Of a stretch of 64,000 nucleotides of DNA, positions 18,081 to 26,360 are shown in pieces. The stretch's first letter is position 1. The number at the start of each line of letters is the position of its first letter. The translations under genes were made by a program, and so were the position numbers. The DNA comes from JBDFMH01 sp047238125 (GTDB taxonomy: Bacteria; Pseudomonadota; Alphaproteobacteria; Sphingomonadales; Sphingomonadaceae). The notes under the pieces are model-generated. The model made no database searches, was not told where the DNA came from, and saw nothing but the letters and a program-made list of their open reading frames with translations. Where the stretch lies: NCBI RefSeq assembly GCF_047238125.1, contig NZ_JBDFMH010000001.1:1054001-1118000 (forward strand), written 5' to 3'.

Positions 18081-18779
18081 TTACAGCGGAAACACGTCGG
18101 CGGCGTGAATCGTGCGAACCCCGTCGCGGTTGCGCAGCCGCAGCGCGCCGTCGCCGTCCAGTCCGTCGAACAGGCCTTCGAGCGCCGCGCCGTCCGCCAG
18201 TCGCGCTACCAGCGGTGTGCCAACCGGATGCGCGCGTCGGCACCACTGGGCACGAACATCGCCCAACCCGTGCCGCCAGCGCGCAACCCAGCGCGCGACG
18301 CTATCCGCCAGCGCCTCGCAGAACAGCCCGGGATCAGGTGGCTCGACGCCCGCTGCCGCCAGGCTCGTCGCAGGATAAGGCGTATCGGTCGGCGCCTGCG
18401 CCAGATTGACGCCGAACCCGATCACCACCGTATCGCCGCTGCGCTCGAGCAGGATTCCCGACAGCTTGGCTCCATCCAGCAGCAGGTCGTTCGGCCATTT
18501 GATCGCCAGCCGGTCCGGCCCGGCATAGGCCGCCACCAACTCGTCCAGCGCGACCGCGGCAACCAGCGCCAGCGAGGCCGGCGGCGGATCACCCGGCCAA
18601 AGCGCCACGATCGTGCTGGCATAGAGGTTGCCGAAGGGAGACGACCAGTCCCGCCCCTGCCGCCCCCGCCCCGCCGTCTGGCGATCCGCGCGCAGCCAGG
18701 TGCCGTGCGACGCCCCGGCGCGGGCGAGCGCGATCAGATCGGCATTGGTGGAACCGGTCTCGGCGACCGAACGGATCAG
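18081..18779 (-). CDS. birA: Biotin--[acetyl-CoA-carboxylase] ligase
   Basis: A class I biotin protein ligase of about 232 aa without the DNA-binding domain of E. coli BirA. It adenylates biotin and transfers it to the biotin carboxyl carrier protein. Visible: the ETGSTNADL N-terminal motif, TAGRGRQGRDWSSPFGNLY (biotinyl-AMP loop), and IKWPNDLLLDGAKLSGILLE. No ATG, GTG or TTG lies in frame close to the ETGSTN motif. The best fit is an unusual CTG at 18777-18779 (LIRSVAETG) overlapping the nuoN stop as CTGA, or initiation at the next codon, ATC. Confidence 0.88.
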   Translation of the reverse strand: MIRSVAETGSTNADLIALARAGASHGTWLRADRQTAGRGRQGRDWSSPFGNLYASTIVALWPGDPPPASLALVAAVALDELVAAYAGPDRLAIKWPNDLLLDGAKLSGILLERSGDTVVIGFGVNLAQAPTDTPYPATSLAAAGVEPPDPGLFCEALADSVARWVARWRHGLGDVRAQWCRRAHPVGTPLVARLADGAALEGLFDGLDGDGALRLRNRDGVRTIHAADVFPL

Positions 18780-20209
18780 AACAGCGCCCGCGCCGCCGCC
18801 ATGCTGGCCGCGCCCAGCGCCGGGATCGCCAGATAACCGAGCGGCGACACCGCCAGCGCGCTCGCCGCGATCAGCCCGCCCTCGATCCGGCTCGCCTGCG
18901 GTGCGAACGCCGCCGCCGGCTCGTCGAAATACATCGTCTTGACGATCTTGAGGTAATAATAGGCCCCGATCACCGAGGTCGCGATGCCGATCATCGCCAG
19001 CGGCCACAGCCCGGCCGCCACCACCGCATCGAACACCAGGAATTTCGGCCAGAAGCCGAACAGCGGTGGAATGCCCGCCAGCGAGAACATGAACATGGCC
19101 AGCGCTGCAGCCAGTGCGGGACGGGTGCGCGAAAGGCCGGCCAGCGAGGCGATTGTCTCGACCGGGCGGCCATCGGCATCGCGCATCTGCAGCACGCACA
19201 GGAAGCTGCCCAGCGTCATCACGACATAGACGGCCAGATAGGTCAGCACCGATGAAACGCCATATTCGGTGCCCGGCACCAGCCCGAACAGAATGAAGCC
19301 GACATTGTTGATCGACGAATAGGCCAGCAGCCGCTTGACGTTGGTCTGTCCGATCGCCGCCACGCCGCCGAGGATGGTGGAAGCGAGCGCCGAGAACACG
19401 ACGATCTGCTGCCACGCCGGGTTGGCCGGTCCCATCGCCTCGATTGCGACCCGCGCCAGCAACGCCACTGCCGCGACCTTGGGCGCGGAGGCGAAGAAGG
19501 CAGTCACCGGCGTCGGCGCGCCTTCATACACGTCGGGCGTCCACATGTGGAACGGCACCGCGGCGATCTTGAAGGCGATCCCCGCCAGCACGAACACGAC
19601 GCCGAACAGCAGCCCGGTCGACATGCCCTGCGCCAGCGTCTCGGCGATCAGGTCGAACTGGGTGGTGCCGCTGAAGCCATAGACCAGCGAGATGCCGTAG
19701 AGCAGGATGCCGCTCGCGAGCGCACCGAGCACGAAATATTTCAGACCCGCCTCGGCCGAGCGAAGGTCGCGCCGCATGAAGCTGGCCAGCACATAGGCGG
19801 CGAGCGATTGCAGCTCGAGCCCGACATACAGCGTCAACATGTCGCCGGCGGACACCATCATGCCCATGCCGACACCTGACAGCAGGATCAGCACCGGATA
19901 CTCGGCCCGCATCTGGCCGCCATCGGCAAAGAAGCGCGGCGCGATGATGATCGCGATCGCCGCCGCCAGATAGATCAGTATCTTGGCGAAGGCCGCGAAC
20001 TGGTCCGCGCGGAACAGTCCCTCGAAAGCCACGCCATAGCCCGCCGGGGGCAGCGCGGCCAGGAAGCCGGCTGCCACGAACAACGCGACCGCAGCGATGC
20101 TGATCGCACTGGATGCGCGATCACCCTGCCAGCCGGCCCACAACAGCAGCGCCAGCGATCCGAGCGTCAGCGTCAGTTCGGGCAGCGTGAAGAGCAGCGA
20201 TCCACCCAT
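18776..20209 (-). CDS. nuoN: NADH-quinone oxidoreductase subunit N
   Basis: A 477-aa polytopic antiporter-like subunit of the complex I membrane arm, with about 14 transmembrane helices. Recognisable blocks are VGLELQSLAAYVLASFMRRD (about residues 125-145, with the conserved Glu), LGALASGILLYG and FKIAAVPFHMWTPDVYEGAP with the conserved Lys for proton transfer. The ATG at 20209 (MGGSLLFTLPELTLTLGS) lies one base past the nuoM stop. It is the last nuo gene, coupled to birA. Confidence 0.97.
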   Translation of the reverse strand: MGGSLLFTLPELTLTLGSLALLLWAGWQGDRASSAISIAAVALFVAAGFLAALPPAGYGVAFEGLFRADQFAAFAKILIYLAAAIAIIIAPRFFADGGQMRAEYPVLILLSGVGMGMMVSAGDMLTLYVGLELQSLAAYVLASFMRRDLRSAEAGLKYFVLGALASGILLYGISLVYGFSGTTQFDLIAETLAQGMSTGLLFGVVFVLAGIAFKIAAVPFHMWTPDVYEGAPTPVTAFFASAPKVAAVALLARVAIEAMGPANPAWQQIVVFSALASTILGGVAAIGQTNVKRLLAYSSINNVGFILFGLVPGTEYGVSSVLTYLAVYVVMTLGSFLCVLQMRDADGRPVETIASLAGLSRTRPALAAALAMFMFSLAGIPPLFGFWPKFLVFDAVVAAGLWPLAMIGIATSVIGAYYYLKIVKTMYFDEPAAAFAPQASRIEGGLIAASALAVSPLGYLAIPALGAASMAAARALF

Positions 20210-20210
20210 C

Positions 20211-21791
20211 TCAGTGCCCCCCGCCATGCGCCGCCGGTGCGGCATGGCCGCCACCGTGCGCCGCGGCCGCAGCCGCCGGGTTGCCCGCCGTCACCAGCGC
20301 ATCGCCCGCCGGCGTCGCCCGCTCGATCCGGGCAAGCAGCGTGCCGATATCGCCGCGCATCGGCGCCATGAAGCTTTCGGGGTAAACGCCCATCCACAGC
20401 ACCACCGCCGCGATCGGCGCCAGCAGCGCGAATTCACGCGGCGAAAGATCGGGCATGGCGCGCACATCGTCCTTGGTCAGCGCGCCATAAGCCACGCGGC
20501 GATAGAGATAGAGCATGTAGGCCGCACCCAGGATGATGCCGGTGGTCGCCACGAACGCAACCCAGCTGTTCGCTTCATAGGCGCCGACCAGCGACAGGAA
20601 TTCGCCGACGAAGCCAGACGTGCCGGGCAGGCCGACCGATGCCATCGTGAACAACAGGAAGAACAGCGCATATTTCGGCATATTGTCCGAAAGGCCGCCA
20701 TAGCGGTCGATCTCGCGCGTGTGCAGCCGATCGTAGATCACGCCGACACAAAGGAACAGCGCGCCGGACACGAGCCCGTGGCTCAGCATCACCAGCATCG
20801 CGCCTTCCAGGCCCTGACGGTTGAACGCGAACAGGCCGATCGTCACGAACGCCATGTGCGCGACCGAGGAATAGGCGATCAGCTTCTTCATGTCATTCTG
20901 CACCAGCGCGACGAGGCTGGTATAGACGACCGCGACCATGCTCAGCCCCATCACCAGCCAGAACAGCTGGGACGACGCTTCCGGGAACATCGGCAGCGAA
21001 AAACGGATGAAGCCGTAACCACCCATCTTCAGCAGCACGCCGGCCAGGATCACCGATCCCGCGGTCGGTGCCTGCACGTGCGCGTCGGGCAGCCAGGTGT
21101 GAACCGGCCACATCGGCATCTTGACCGCGAACGAGGCGAAGAACGCCAGGAACAGCCAGGTCTGCGCTTGCGGATCGAAGTCATAGGCCATCAGCGCCGG
21201 GATCGATGTCGTGCCCGCGGTCTGCGCCATCCACAGCATCGCCACCAGCATCAGCACCGAGCCGAGCAGCGTGTAGAGGAAGAACTTATAGCTGGCGTAG
21301 ATCCGCTCGGCCCCGCCCCAGATGCCGATGATCAGATACATCGGGATCAGGCCGGCTTCGAAGAAGATGTAGAACAGGAACAGATCCTGCGCCGCGAACA
21401 CGCCGATCATCAGCGTTTCCATCAGCAGGAACGCCGCCATATATTCGGGCACGCGCTTCTCGATCGCCTGCCAGCTTGCGGCAATGCAGATCGGCATCAG
21501 GAACACCGACAGCATGATCAGCATCAGCGCGATGCCGTCGATGCCCAGCGCCCAGGCGAAGCGACCGAACAGCGGAACGCTCTCGGTGAACTGCCACTGC
21601 GCGCCGCCGATGTCGTAGGTCGCCCACAGCAGGATGCCGAGCGCGAAGTCGATCAGTGTGGCGCCGAGCGCGACCCAGCGCGCCTGGCCGGCGCGCGCAT
21701 CTTCGTCGCCGGGCGCGAACAGGCACCACAGCGCCGCCACCACGGGCACCGCGATCATGATCGAAAGGATGGGGAAGCCAAGCTGGTTCAT
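20211..21791 (-). CDS. nuoM: NADH-quinone oxidoreductase subunit M
   Basis: A 526-aa antiporter-like proton-pumping subunit of complex I. Conserved: LIPMYLIIGIWGG (acidic helix region), FFASFAVKMPMWPVHTWLPDAHVQAPT with the central Lys and trans-helix loop, and MKKLIAYSSVAHM. It ends in an alanine-, glycine- and histidine-rich tail (AHGGGHAAPAAHGGGH) not needed for the fold. It starts at ATG 21791, 4 nt after the nuoL stop. Confidence 0.97.
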   Translation of the reverse strand: MNQLGFPILSIMIAVPVVAALWCLFAPGDEDARAGQARWVALGATLIDFALGILLWATYDIGGAQWQFTESVPLFGRFAWALGIDGIALMLIMLSVFLMPICIAASWQAIEKRVPEYMAAFLLMETLMIGVFAAQDLFLFYIFFEAGLIPMYLIIGIWGGAERIYASYKFFLYTLLGSVLMLVAMLWMAQTAGTTSIPALMAYDFDPQAQTWLFLAFFASFAVKMPMWPVHTWLPDAHVQAPTAGSVILAGVLLKMGGYGFIRFSLPMFPEASSQLFWLVMGLSMVAVVYTSLVALVQNDMKKLIAYSSVAHMAFVTIGLFAFNRQGLEGAMLVMLSHGLVSGALFLCVGVIYDRLHTREIDRYGGLSDNMPKYALFFLLFTMASVGLPGTSGFVGEFLSLVGAYEANSWVAFVATTGIILGAAYMLYLYRRVAYGALTKDDVRAMPDLSPREFALLAPIAAVVLWMGVYPESFMAPMRGDIGTLLARIERATPAGDALVTAGNPAAAAAAHGGGHAAPAAHGGGH

Positions 21792-21795
21792 CGTC

Positions 21796-23874
21796 TTAGC
21801 GCACCACCACCCAGGTCGCGAGCGCAGTGAGGCCGAGCAGCATCACCAGCGCATAGGTATAGAGATAGCCCGACTGCAGCCGCCGCGCGACGACGCTGCC
21901 GCCCTGCACCACGCCGGCGATGCCGTTGGGGCCGAAGCGATCGATCATGCCCTGGTCGCCACGCTTCCAGAACAGCCGCCCGAAGGCGAATGCCGGCCGC
22001 ACGAAGATCAGGTGATAGAGCTCGTCGAAATACCATTTGTTGAGCAGGAAGGCGTAGAGGCCCCGCGCCGTGGCGGTGAAGCGCGCCGGCAGGCCGGTAT
22101 CGAGCACATAGGCCCATAGCGCGGTCAGGAAGCCGAGCGCCATCACCACCGTGGCGGAAAGCTTCACCCACAGCGGCACCTCGTGCATCGCGTGCATCAG
22201 GTGCGTGTCGAACGCGATGCTGCCCTTCCAGAATTCCACGCCATGTTCCGCATCGATGAAGCTGTGGTGGAACAGAAAGCCCGCGAAGATCGCACCCAGC
22301 GTCAGCACCGCCAGCGGCACCAGCATCGCGATGGGGCTCTCGTGCGGATGATAGCCGGCCGTGCCGTGCTTCACCTGGTCGGAACCCGCGTCGTGCGCAT
22401 GAGGCTCATGCCCGGAGTCTTCGGCCGACGGATTCTCGTCATGATGATCGCCATGCGCCCCGTGCCCGTGCGCGTCGTGCACCGCATGCTGGATATGCTC
22501 CGATCCCGCCCAACGCGGCTTGCCGTAGAAGGTCAGGAACACCAGCCGCCAGGAATAGAAGCTGGTCAGCAGCGCCGCGAACACCGCGACCGCGAACGCG
22601 ATCCCGCCGGATACGGTGCCGCTGGCGAACGCCGCCTCGATGATCGCGTCCTTCGAATAGAAACCGGCAAAGCCGAACACGCCGATCACGCCCACGCCGG
22701 TAATCGCCAGCGTACCGGCCATCATCGCATAGAAGGTCAGCGGGATCGCCTTCCGCAGCCCGCCATAGAAGCGCATGTCCTGTTCATGGTGCATCGCGTG
22801 GATCACGCTGCCGGCACCCAGGAACAGCAGCGCCTTGAAGAAGGCGTGCGTGAACAGGTGGAACATCGCCGCGCCATAGGCGCCCACGCCGGCTGCGAAG
22901 AACATGTAGCCCAGCTGCGAACAGGTCGAATAGGCGATCACGCGCTTGATGTCGGTCTGCACCGTGCCGACGGTCGCGGCGAACAGCGCGGTCGCGGCGC
23001 CGACATAGGTGACCACGGTCAACGCGGTCTCGCTCGTCTCGAACATCGGTGACAGCCGGCAGACCATGAACACGCCCGCCGTCACCATCGTCGCGGCGTG
23101 GATCAGCGCGGACACCGGGGTCGGGCCTTCCATCGCGTCCGGCAGCCAGGTGTGCAGGCCCAGCTGTGCGGACTTGCCCATCGCGCCGACGAACAGCAGC
23201 AGGCACAGCACGGTCATCGTGTCGAACCGGCCGCCCAGGAAGCCGATCGTCGAGCCCGCCATACCGGGCGCCATTTCCAGGATCGCCGGGATCGAGACGG
23301 TGCCGAACACCAGGAAGGTACCGAAGATGCCCAGCGAAAAGCCGAAATCGCCGACGCGGTTGACGACGAACGCCTTGATCGCGGCCGCATTCGCGCTCGG
23401 CTTGTGATACCAGAAGCCGATCAGCAGATAGGATGCCAGGCCGACGCCTTCCCAGCCGAAGAACATCTGCACCAGATTGTCCGCGGTCACCAGCATCAGC
23501 ATCGCGAAGGTGAACAGCGACAGATAGGCGAAGAAGCGCGGCTGGCTGTCGTCCTCCGCCATGTAGCCCCAGCTGTAGAGGTGGACGAGCGCGGACACCG
23601 TCGTCACCACCACCAGCATCACCGCCGTCAGCGTATCGACGCGCAGCGCCCAGTCGACCACCATGTCGCCCGAGCGGATGAAATCGAGAACCGGCACGAC
23701 CATCGGCTCGGCACTGCCGCCCAGGAAGTCCAGGAAGATCGGCCAGCTGAGCGCGCACGACACGAACAGCGCGCCGGTCGTCACGGCCTTGGCCGCGACA
23801 TTGCCGATCGCGCGATTGCCCAGCCCCGCGACGAGCGCGGCCAGCAGCGGCAGGAAGACGATAAGCTGGATCAC
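21796..23874 (-). CDS. nuoL: NADH-quinone oxidoreductase subunit L
   Basis: A 692-aa distal antiporter-like subunit of the complex I membrane arm, with the long C-terminal amphipathic helix typical of NuoL. Conserved: FFGWEGVGLASYLLIGFW, GKSAQLGLHTWLPDAMEGPT, KRVIAYSTCSQLGYMFF. A hydrophilic insert at about residues 455-513 holds 14 histidines (for example VHDAHGHGAHGDHHDE), a loop with metal-binding potential. The start is GTG at 23874 (MIQLIVFLPLLAALVAG), 7 nt after nuoK. Confidence 0.97.
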   Translation of the reverse strand: MIQLIVFLPLLAALVAGLGNRAIGNVAAKAVTTGALFVSCALSWPIFLDFLGGSAEPMVVPVLDFIRSGDMVVDWALRVDTLTAVMLVVVTTVSALVHLYSWGYMAEDDSQPRFFAYLSLFTFAMLMLVTADNLVQMFFGWEGVGLASYLLIGFWYHKPSANAAAIKAFVVNRVGDFGFSLGIFGTFLVFGTVSIPAILEMAPGMAGSTIGFLGGRFDTMTVLCLLLFVGAMGKSAQLGLHTWLPDAMEGPTPVSALIHAATMVTAGVFMVCRLSPMFETSETALTVVTYVGAATALFAATVGTVQTDIKRVIAYSTCSQLGYMFFAAGVGAYGAAMFHLFTHAFFKALLFLGAGSVIHAMHHEQDMRFYGGLRKAIPLTFYAMMAGTLAITGVGVIGVFGFAGFYSKDAIIEAAFASGTVSGGIAFAVAVFAALLTSFYSWRLVFLTFYGKPRWAGSEHIQHAVHDAHGHGAHGDHHDENPSAEDSGHEPHAHDAGSDQVKHGTAGYHPHESPIAMLVPLAVLTLGAIFAGFLFHHSFIDAEHGVEFWKGSIAFDTHLMHAMHEVPLWVKLSATVVMALGFLTALWAYVLDTGLPARFTATARGLYAFLLNKWYFDELYHLIFVRPAFAFGRLFWKRGDQGMIDRFGPNGIAGVVQGGSVVARRLQSGYLYTYALVMLLGLTALATWVVVR

Positions 23875-23881
23875 CGAATGA

Positions 23882-24187
23882 TCACCCCTTCATCCGGTTG
23901 ACATCGTCGACCGAGATCGTGCCCCGGCCGCGGAAATAGATGACGAGGATGGCCAGGCCGATCGCGGCCTCGCCTGCCGCCACCGTCAGCACGAACATCG
24001 CGAAAACCTGGCCGACGAGATCGCCCAGATAGGCACTGAACGCGACCAGGTTGATGTTCACGCTCAGCAGGATCAGCTCGATCGCCATCAGGATGATGAT
24101 GATGTTCTTCCGGTTCAGGAAGATGCCGAACACCCCCATCGCGAACAGGATGGCGGAGACCGCCAGGAAATGCTGGATCCCGATCAC
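23882..24187 (-). CDS. nuoK: NADH-quinone oxidoreductase subunit K
   Basis: A 101-aa, three-helix membrane subunit of complex I. The two conserved glutamates of the proton path appear in LMAIELILLSVNINLV and TVAAGEAAIGLAILV. The GTG start at 24187 (MIGIQHFLAVSAILFAMG) overlaps the nuoJ stop as GTGA, showing translational coupling. Length is standard for the family. Confidence 0.97.
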   Translation of the reverse strand: MIGIQHFLAVSAILFAMGVFGIFLNRKNIIIILMAIELILLSVNINLVAFSAYLGDLVGQVFAMFVLTVAAGEAAIGLAILVIYFRGRGTISVDDVNRMKG

Positions 24188-24795
24188 AGTTCGATCCCCT
24201 GCCCGACCGGCGCGTCGACCTTGCGGGTCGCATCCTGCGGCCGGCGCATATTCTGCCGCTCGATATCCTGCTTCTTCACGCCGCCGCGCGCCCGGTGGGT
24301 CAGCACGATCGCGCCGATCATCGCCACCAGCAGCACCAGCCCGGCGCCTTCGAAGATGAACAGGTAGCGCGTGTAAATCAGCGTGCCGATCGCCTCGATA
24401 TTGGGCACCTGCTCGGGCATCGGCGCGGCGCGATTGGCCAGCTCGATCCCGCCTGCGGTCCACGCCTGGGTCGCGATGATGATCTCGGCTGCCAGCGCGA
24501 TCAGCACGAGCACGCCGATCGGCAGGTAGCGCACGAAGCCCGCGCGCAGCTCGGCGAAGTCGATGTCCAACATCATCACGACGAACAGGAACAGCACGGC
24601 GACCGCGCCGACGTAGACGATCACCAGCAGCATCGCGATGAATTCGGCGCCGACCAGCACCATAAGCCCGGCCGCGTTGAAGAAGGCGAGGATCAGCCAG
24701 AGCACCGAGTGCACCGGGTTGCGCGCCAGGATGGTCAGTCCCCCGGAGGCGACGACCATGATGGCGAACAGATAGAAGGCGATCGTCTGGATCAC
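24184..24795 (-). CDS. nuoJ: NADH-quinone oxidoreductase subunit J
   Basis: A 203-aa complex I membrane subunit with five predicted helices. Seen: VVASGGLTILARNPVHSVLWLILAFF at the N-terminus, and the conserved VYVGAVAVLFLFVVMMLDI (about residues 60-80), which carries the pi-bulge helix of NuoJ/ND6. A charged tail follows residue 170. It is read between nuoI (33 nt gap) and nuoK (overlap). Confidence 0.96.
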   Translation of the reverse strand: MIQTIAFYLFAIMVVASGGLTILARNPVHSVLWLILAFFNAAGLMVLVGAEFIAMLLVIVYVGAVAVLFLFVVMMLDIDFAELRAGFVRYLPIGVLVLIALAAEIIIATQAWTAGGIELANRAAPMPEQVPNIEAIGTLIYTRYLFIFEGAGLVLLVAMIGAIVLTHRARGGVKKQDIERQNMRRPQDATRKVDAPVGQGIEL

Positions 24796-24828
24796 GAGAT
24801 TGGCAGCCCTTCGGATTCGGTCGGCGGC

Positions 24829-25314
24829 TTAACGGTAGGGCGCATCGGCGGCAAGGTTCGCGGCGATGGCGCGCTCCCAGCGATCCCCGTTCGCCAGCAG
24901 CTTGGCCTTGTCGTAGATCAGCTCCTCGCGGGTCTCAGTCGCATATTCGAAGTTCGGCCCTTCCACGACGGCATCGACCGGGCAGGCCTCCTGGCAGAAC
25001 CCGCAGAAGATGCACTTCGTCATGTCGATGTCGTAGCGCGTCGTCCGCCGCGATCCGTCTGCCCGCGGCTCGGCCTCGATCGTGATCGCCTGGGCGGGGC
25101 ACACCGCCTCGCACAGCTTGCACGCGATGCAGCGTTCCTCGCCGTTCGGATAGCGGCGCAGCACATGCTCGCCCCGGAACCGCGGCGAGAGCGGGTTCTT
25201 CTCGTACGGATAGTTGATCGTCGCCTTGGGCTTGAAGAAATATTTCAGCGTCAGCGCATGCGCCTTCACGAATTCCCAGAGCGTGTACGACTTGATGTAG
25301 TGCGCGAGGCTCAT
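24829..25314 (-). CDS. nuoI: NADH-quinone oxidoreductase subunit I
   Basis: A 161-aa peripheral-arm subunit that carries the two 4Fe-4S clusters N6a and N6b. The motifs CIACKLCEAVCPAQAITIE (about residues 60-78) and CIFCGFCQEACPVDAVVEG (about residues 99-117) are complete. The ATG at 25314 (MSLAHYIKSYTLWEFV) overlaps the nuoH stop as ATGA; the upstream frame extension lies inside nuoH and is not conserved. Confidence 0.97.
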   Translation of the reverse strand: MSLAHYIKSYTLWEFVKAHALTLKYFFKPKATINYPYEKNPLSPRFRGEHVLRRYPNGEERCIACKLCEAVCPAQAITIEAEPRADGSRRTTRYDIDMTKCIFCGFCQEACPVDAVVEGPNFEYATETREELIYDKAKLLANGDRWERAIAANLAADAPYR

Positions 25315-26360
25315 GAGAGGCCTCCATAACGGGTGAGCATGAGATAGCCGGAGACGACGAACACCCACAGCAGCGAAAGCGGCAGGAAGATCTTCCAGCC
25401 CAGCCGCATCAGCTGGTCATAGCGGAAGCGCGGCACCGTCGCCTTCACCCAGCTGAAGATGAAGAAGAAGGCGAAGATCTTGATGAAGAACCAGATGATG
25501 CCCGGGATCGCATAGAGCGGCGCCCAGTCGATCGGGGGCAGCCAGCCGCCCCAGAACAGCACCGCGTTCAGCGCGCACATCAGGATCACGTTGCCATATT
25601 CGCCGAGCCAGAACAGCGCGAAGCTCATCGACGAATATTCGGTCTGGTATCCGGCGACGAGTTCGCTCTCGGCCTCGGTCAGGTCGAACGGCGCGCGCGC
25701 CGTCTCCGCCATCGACGAGATCAGGAAGACCACCGCCATCGGGAACAGCAGCGGATTGAAGCCGAAGCCGTTGATGATGCCGAAGATGTGCCCGCGCTGC
25801 ATGTCGATGATGCCCTGCAGGTTGAACGTCCCCGCCCACAGCACAACCGAGATCAGCACGAAGCCGATCGACACTTCGTACGACACCATCTGCGCGGCCG
25901 CGCGCAGCGCCGAATAGAAGGGATATTTGGAGTTCGACGCCCAGCCCGCGATAATGATGCCGTACACGCCCAGCGACGATGCCGCGAGGATGTAGAGAAG
26001 CCCGACGTTGATGTCGGCCAGAACCATGCCCGGCCCGAACGGAATCACCGCCCAGGCGATCAGCGCGACCGTGAAGGTCAGGATCGGTGCGATCAGGAAC
26101 AGCCCGCGATTGGCCGCGGTCGGGATGATGGTTTCCTTCAGGAACACCTTCAACCCATCGGCAAAGCTCTGCAGCAACCCGAACGGGCCGACCACGTTCG
26201 GCCCGCGCCGCAGCGCCATCGCCGCCCAGATCTTGCGATCGGCGTAGATGATCATCGCCACCGCCAGCATCAGCGGCAGCGCGATCATCAGGATCAGGAT
26301 CGTGGTCGCCAGGAACCAGCCGAAGCCGTAACCGAGCGATGCCTGGAAGAATTCGGTCAC
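25311..26360 (-). CDS. nuoH: NADH-quinone oxidoreductase subunit H
   Basis: A 349-aa, eight-helix membrane subunit that forms the quinone chamber with NuoB and NuoD. Family motifs: ADRKIWAAMALRRGPNVVGPFGLLQSFADG (about residues 40-69, listed here by position with key residues RRGPN), GWASNSKYPFYSALRAAAQM, and AETARAPFDLTEAESELV with its glutamates. The GTG start at 26360 overlaps the nuoG stop as GTGA. Confidence 0.97.
   Translation of the reverse strand: MTEFFQASLGYGFGWFLATTILILMIALPLMLAVAMIIYADRKIWAAMALRRGPNVVGPFGLLQSFADGLKVFLKETIIPTAANRGLFLIAPILTFTVALIAWAVIPFGPGMVLADINVGLLYILAASSLGVYGIIIAGWASNSKYPFYSALRAAAQMVSYEVSIGFVLISVVLWAGTFNLQGIIDMQRGHIFGIINGFGFNPLLFPMAVVFLISSMAETARAPFDLTEAESELVAGYQTEYSSMSFALFWLGEYGNVILMCALNAVLFWGGWLPPIDWAPLYAIPGIIWFFIKIFAFFFIFSWVKATVPRFRYDQLMRLGWKIFLPLSLLWVFVVSGYLMLTRYGGLS

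Noticed and set aside
20097..21830. Plus-strand ORF (577 aa) opposite nuoM and nuoN
   Set aside because: Composition dominated by His, Arg, Gln and Asp as expected for the antisense of hydrophobic membrane genes.
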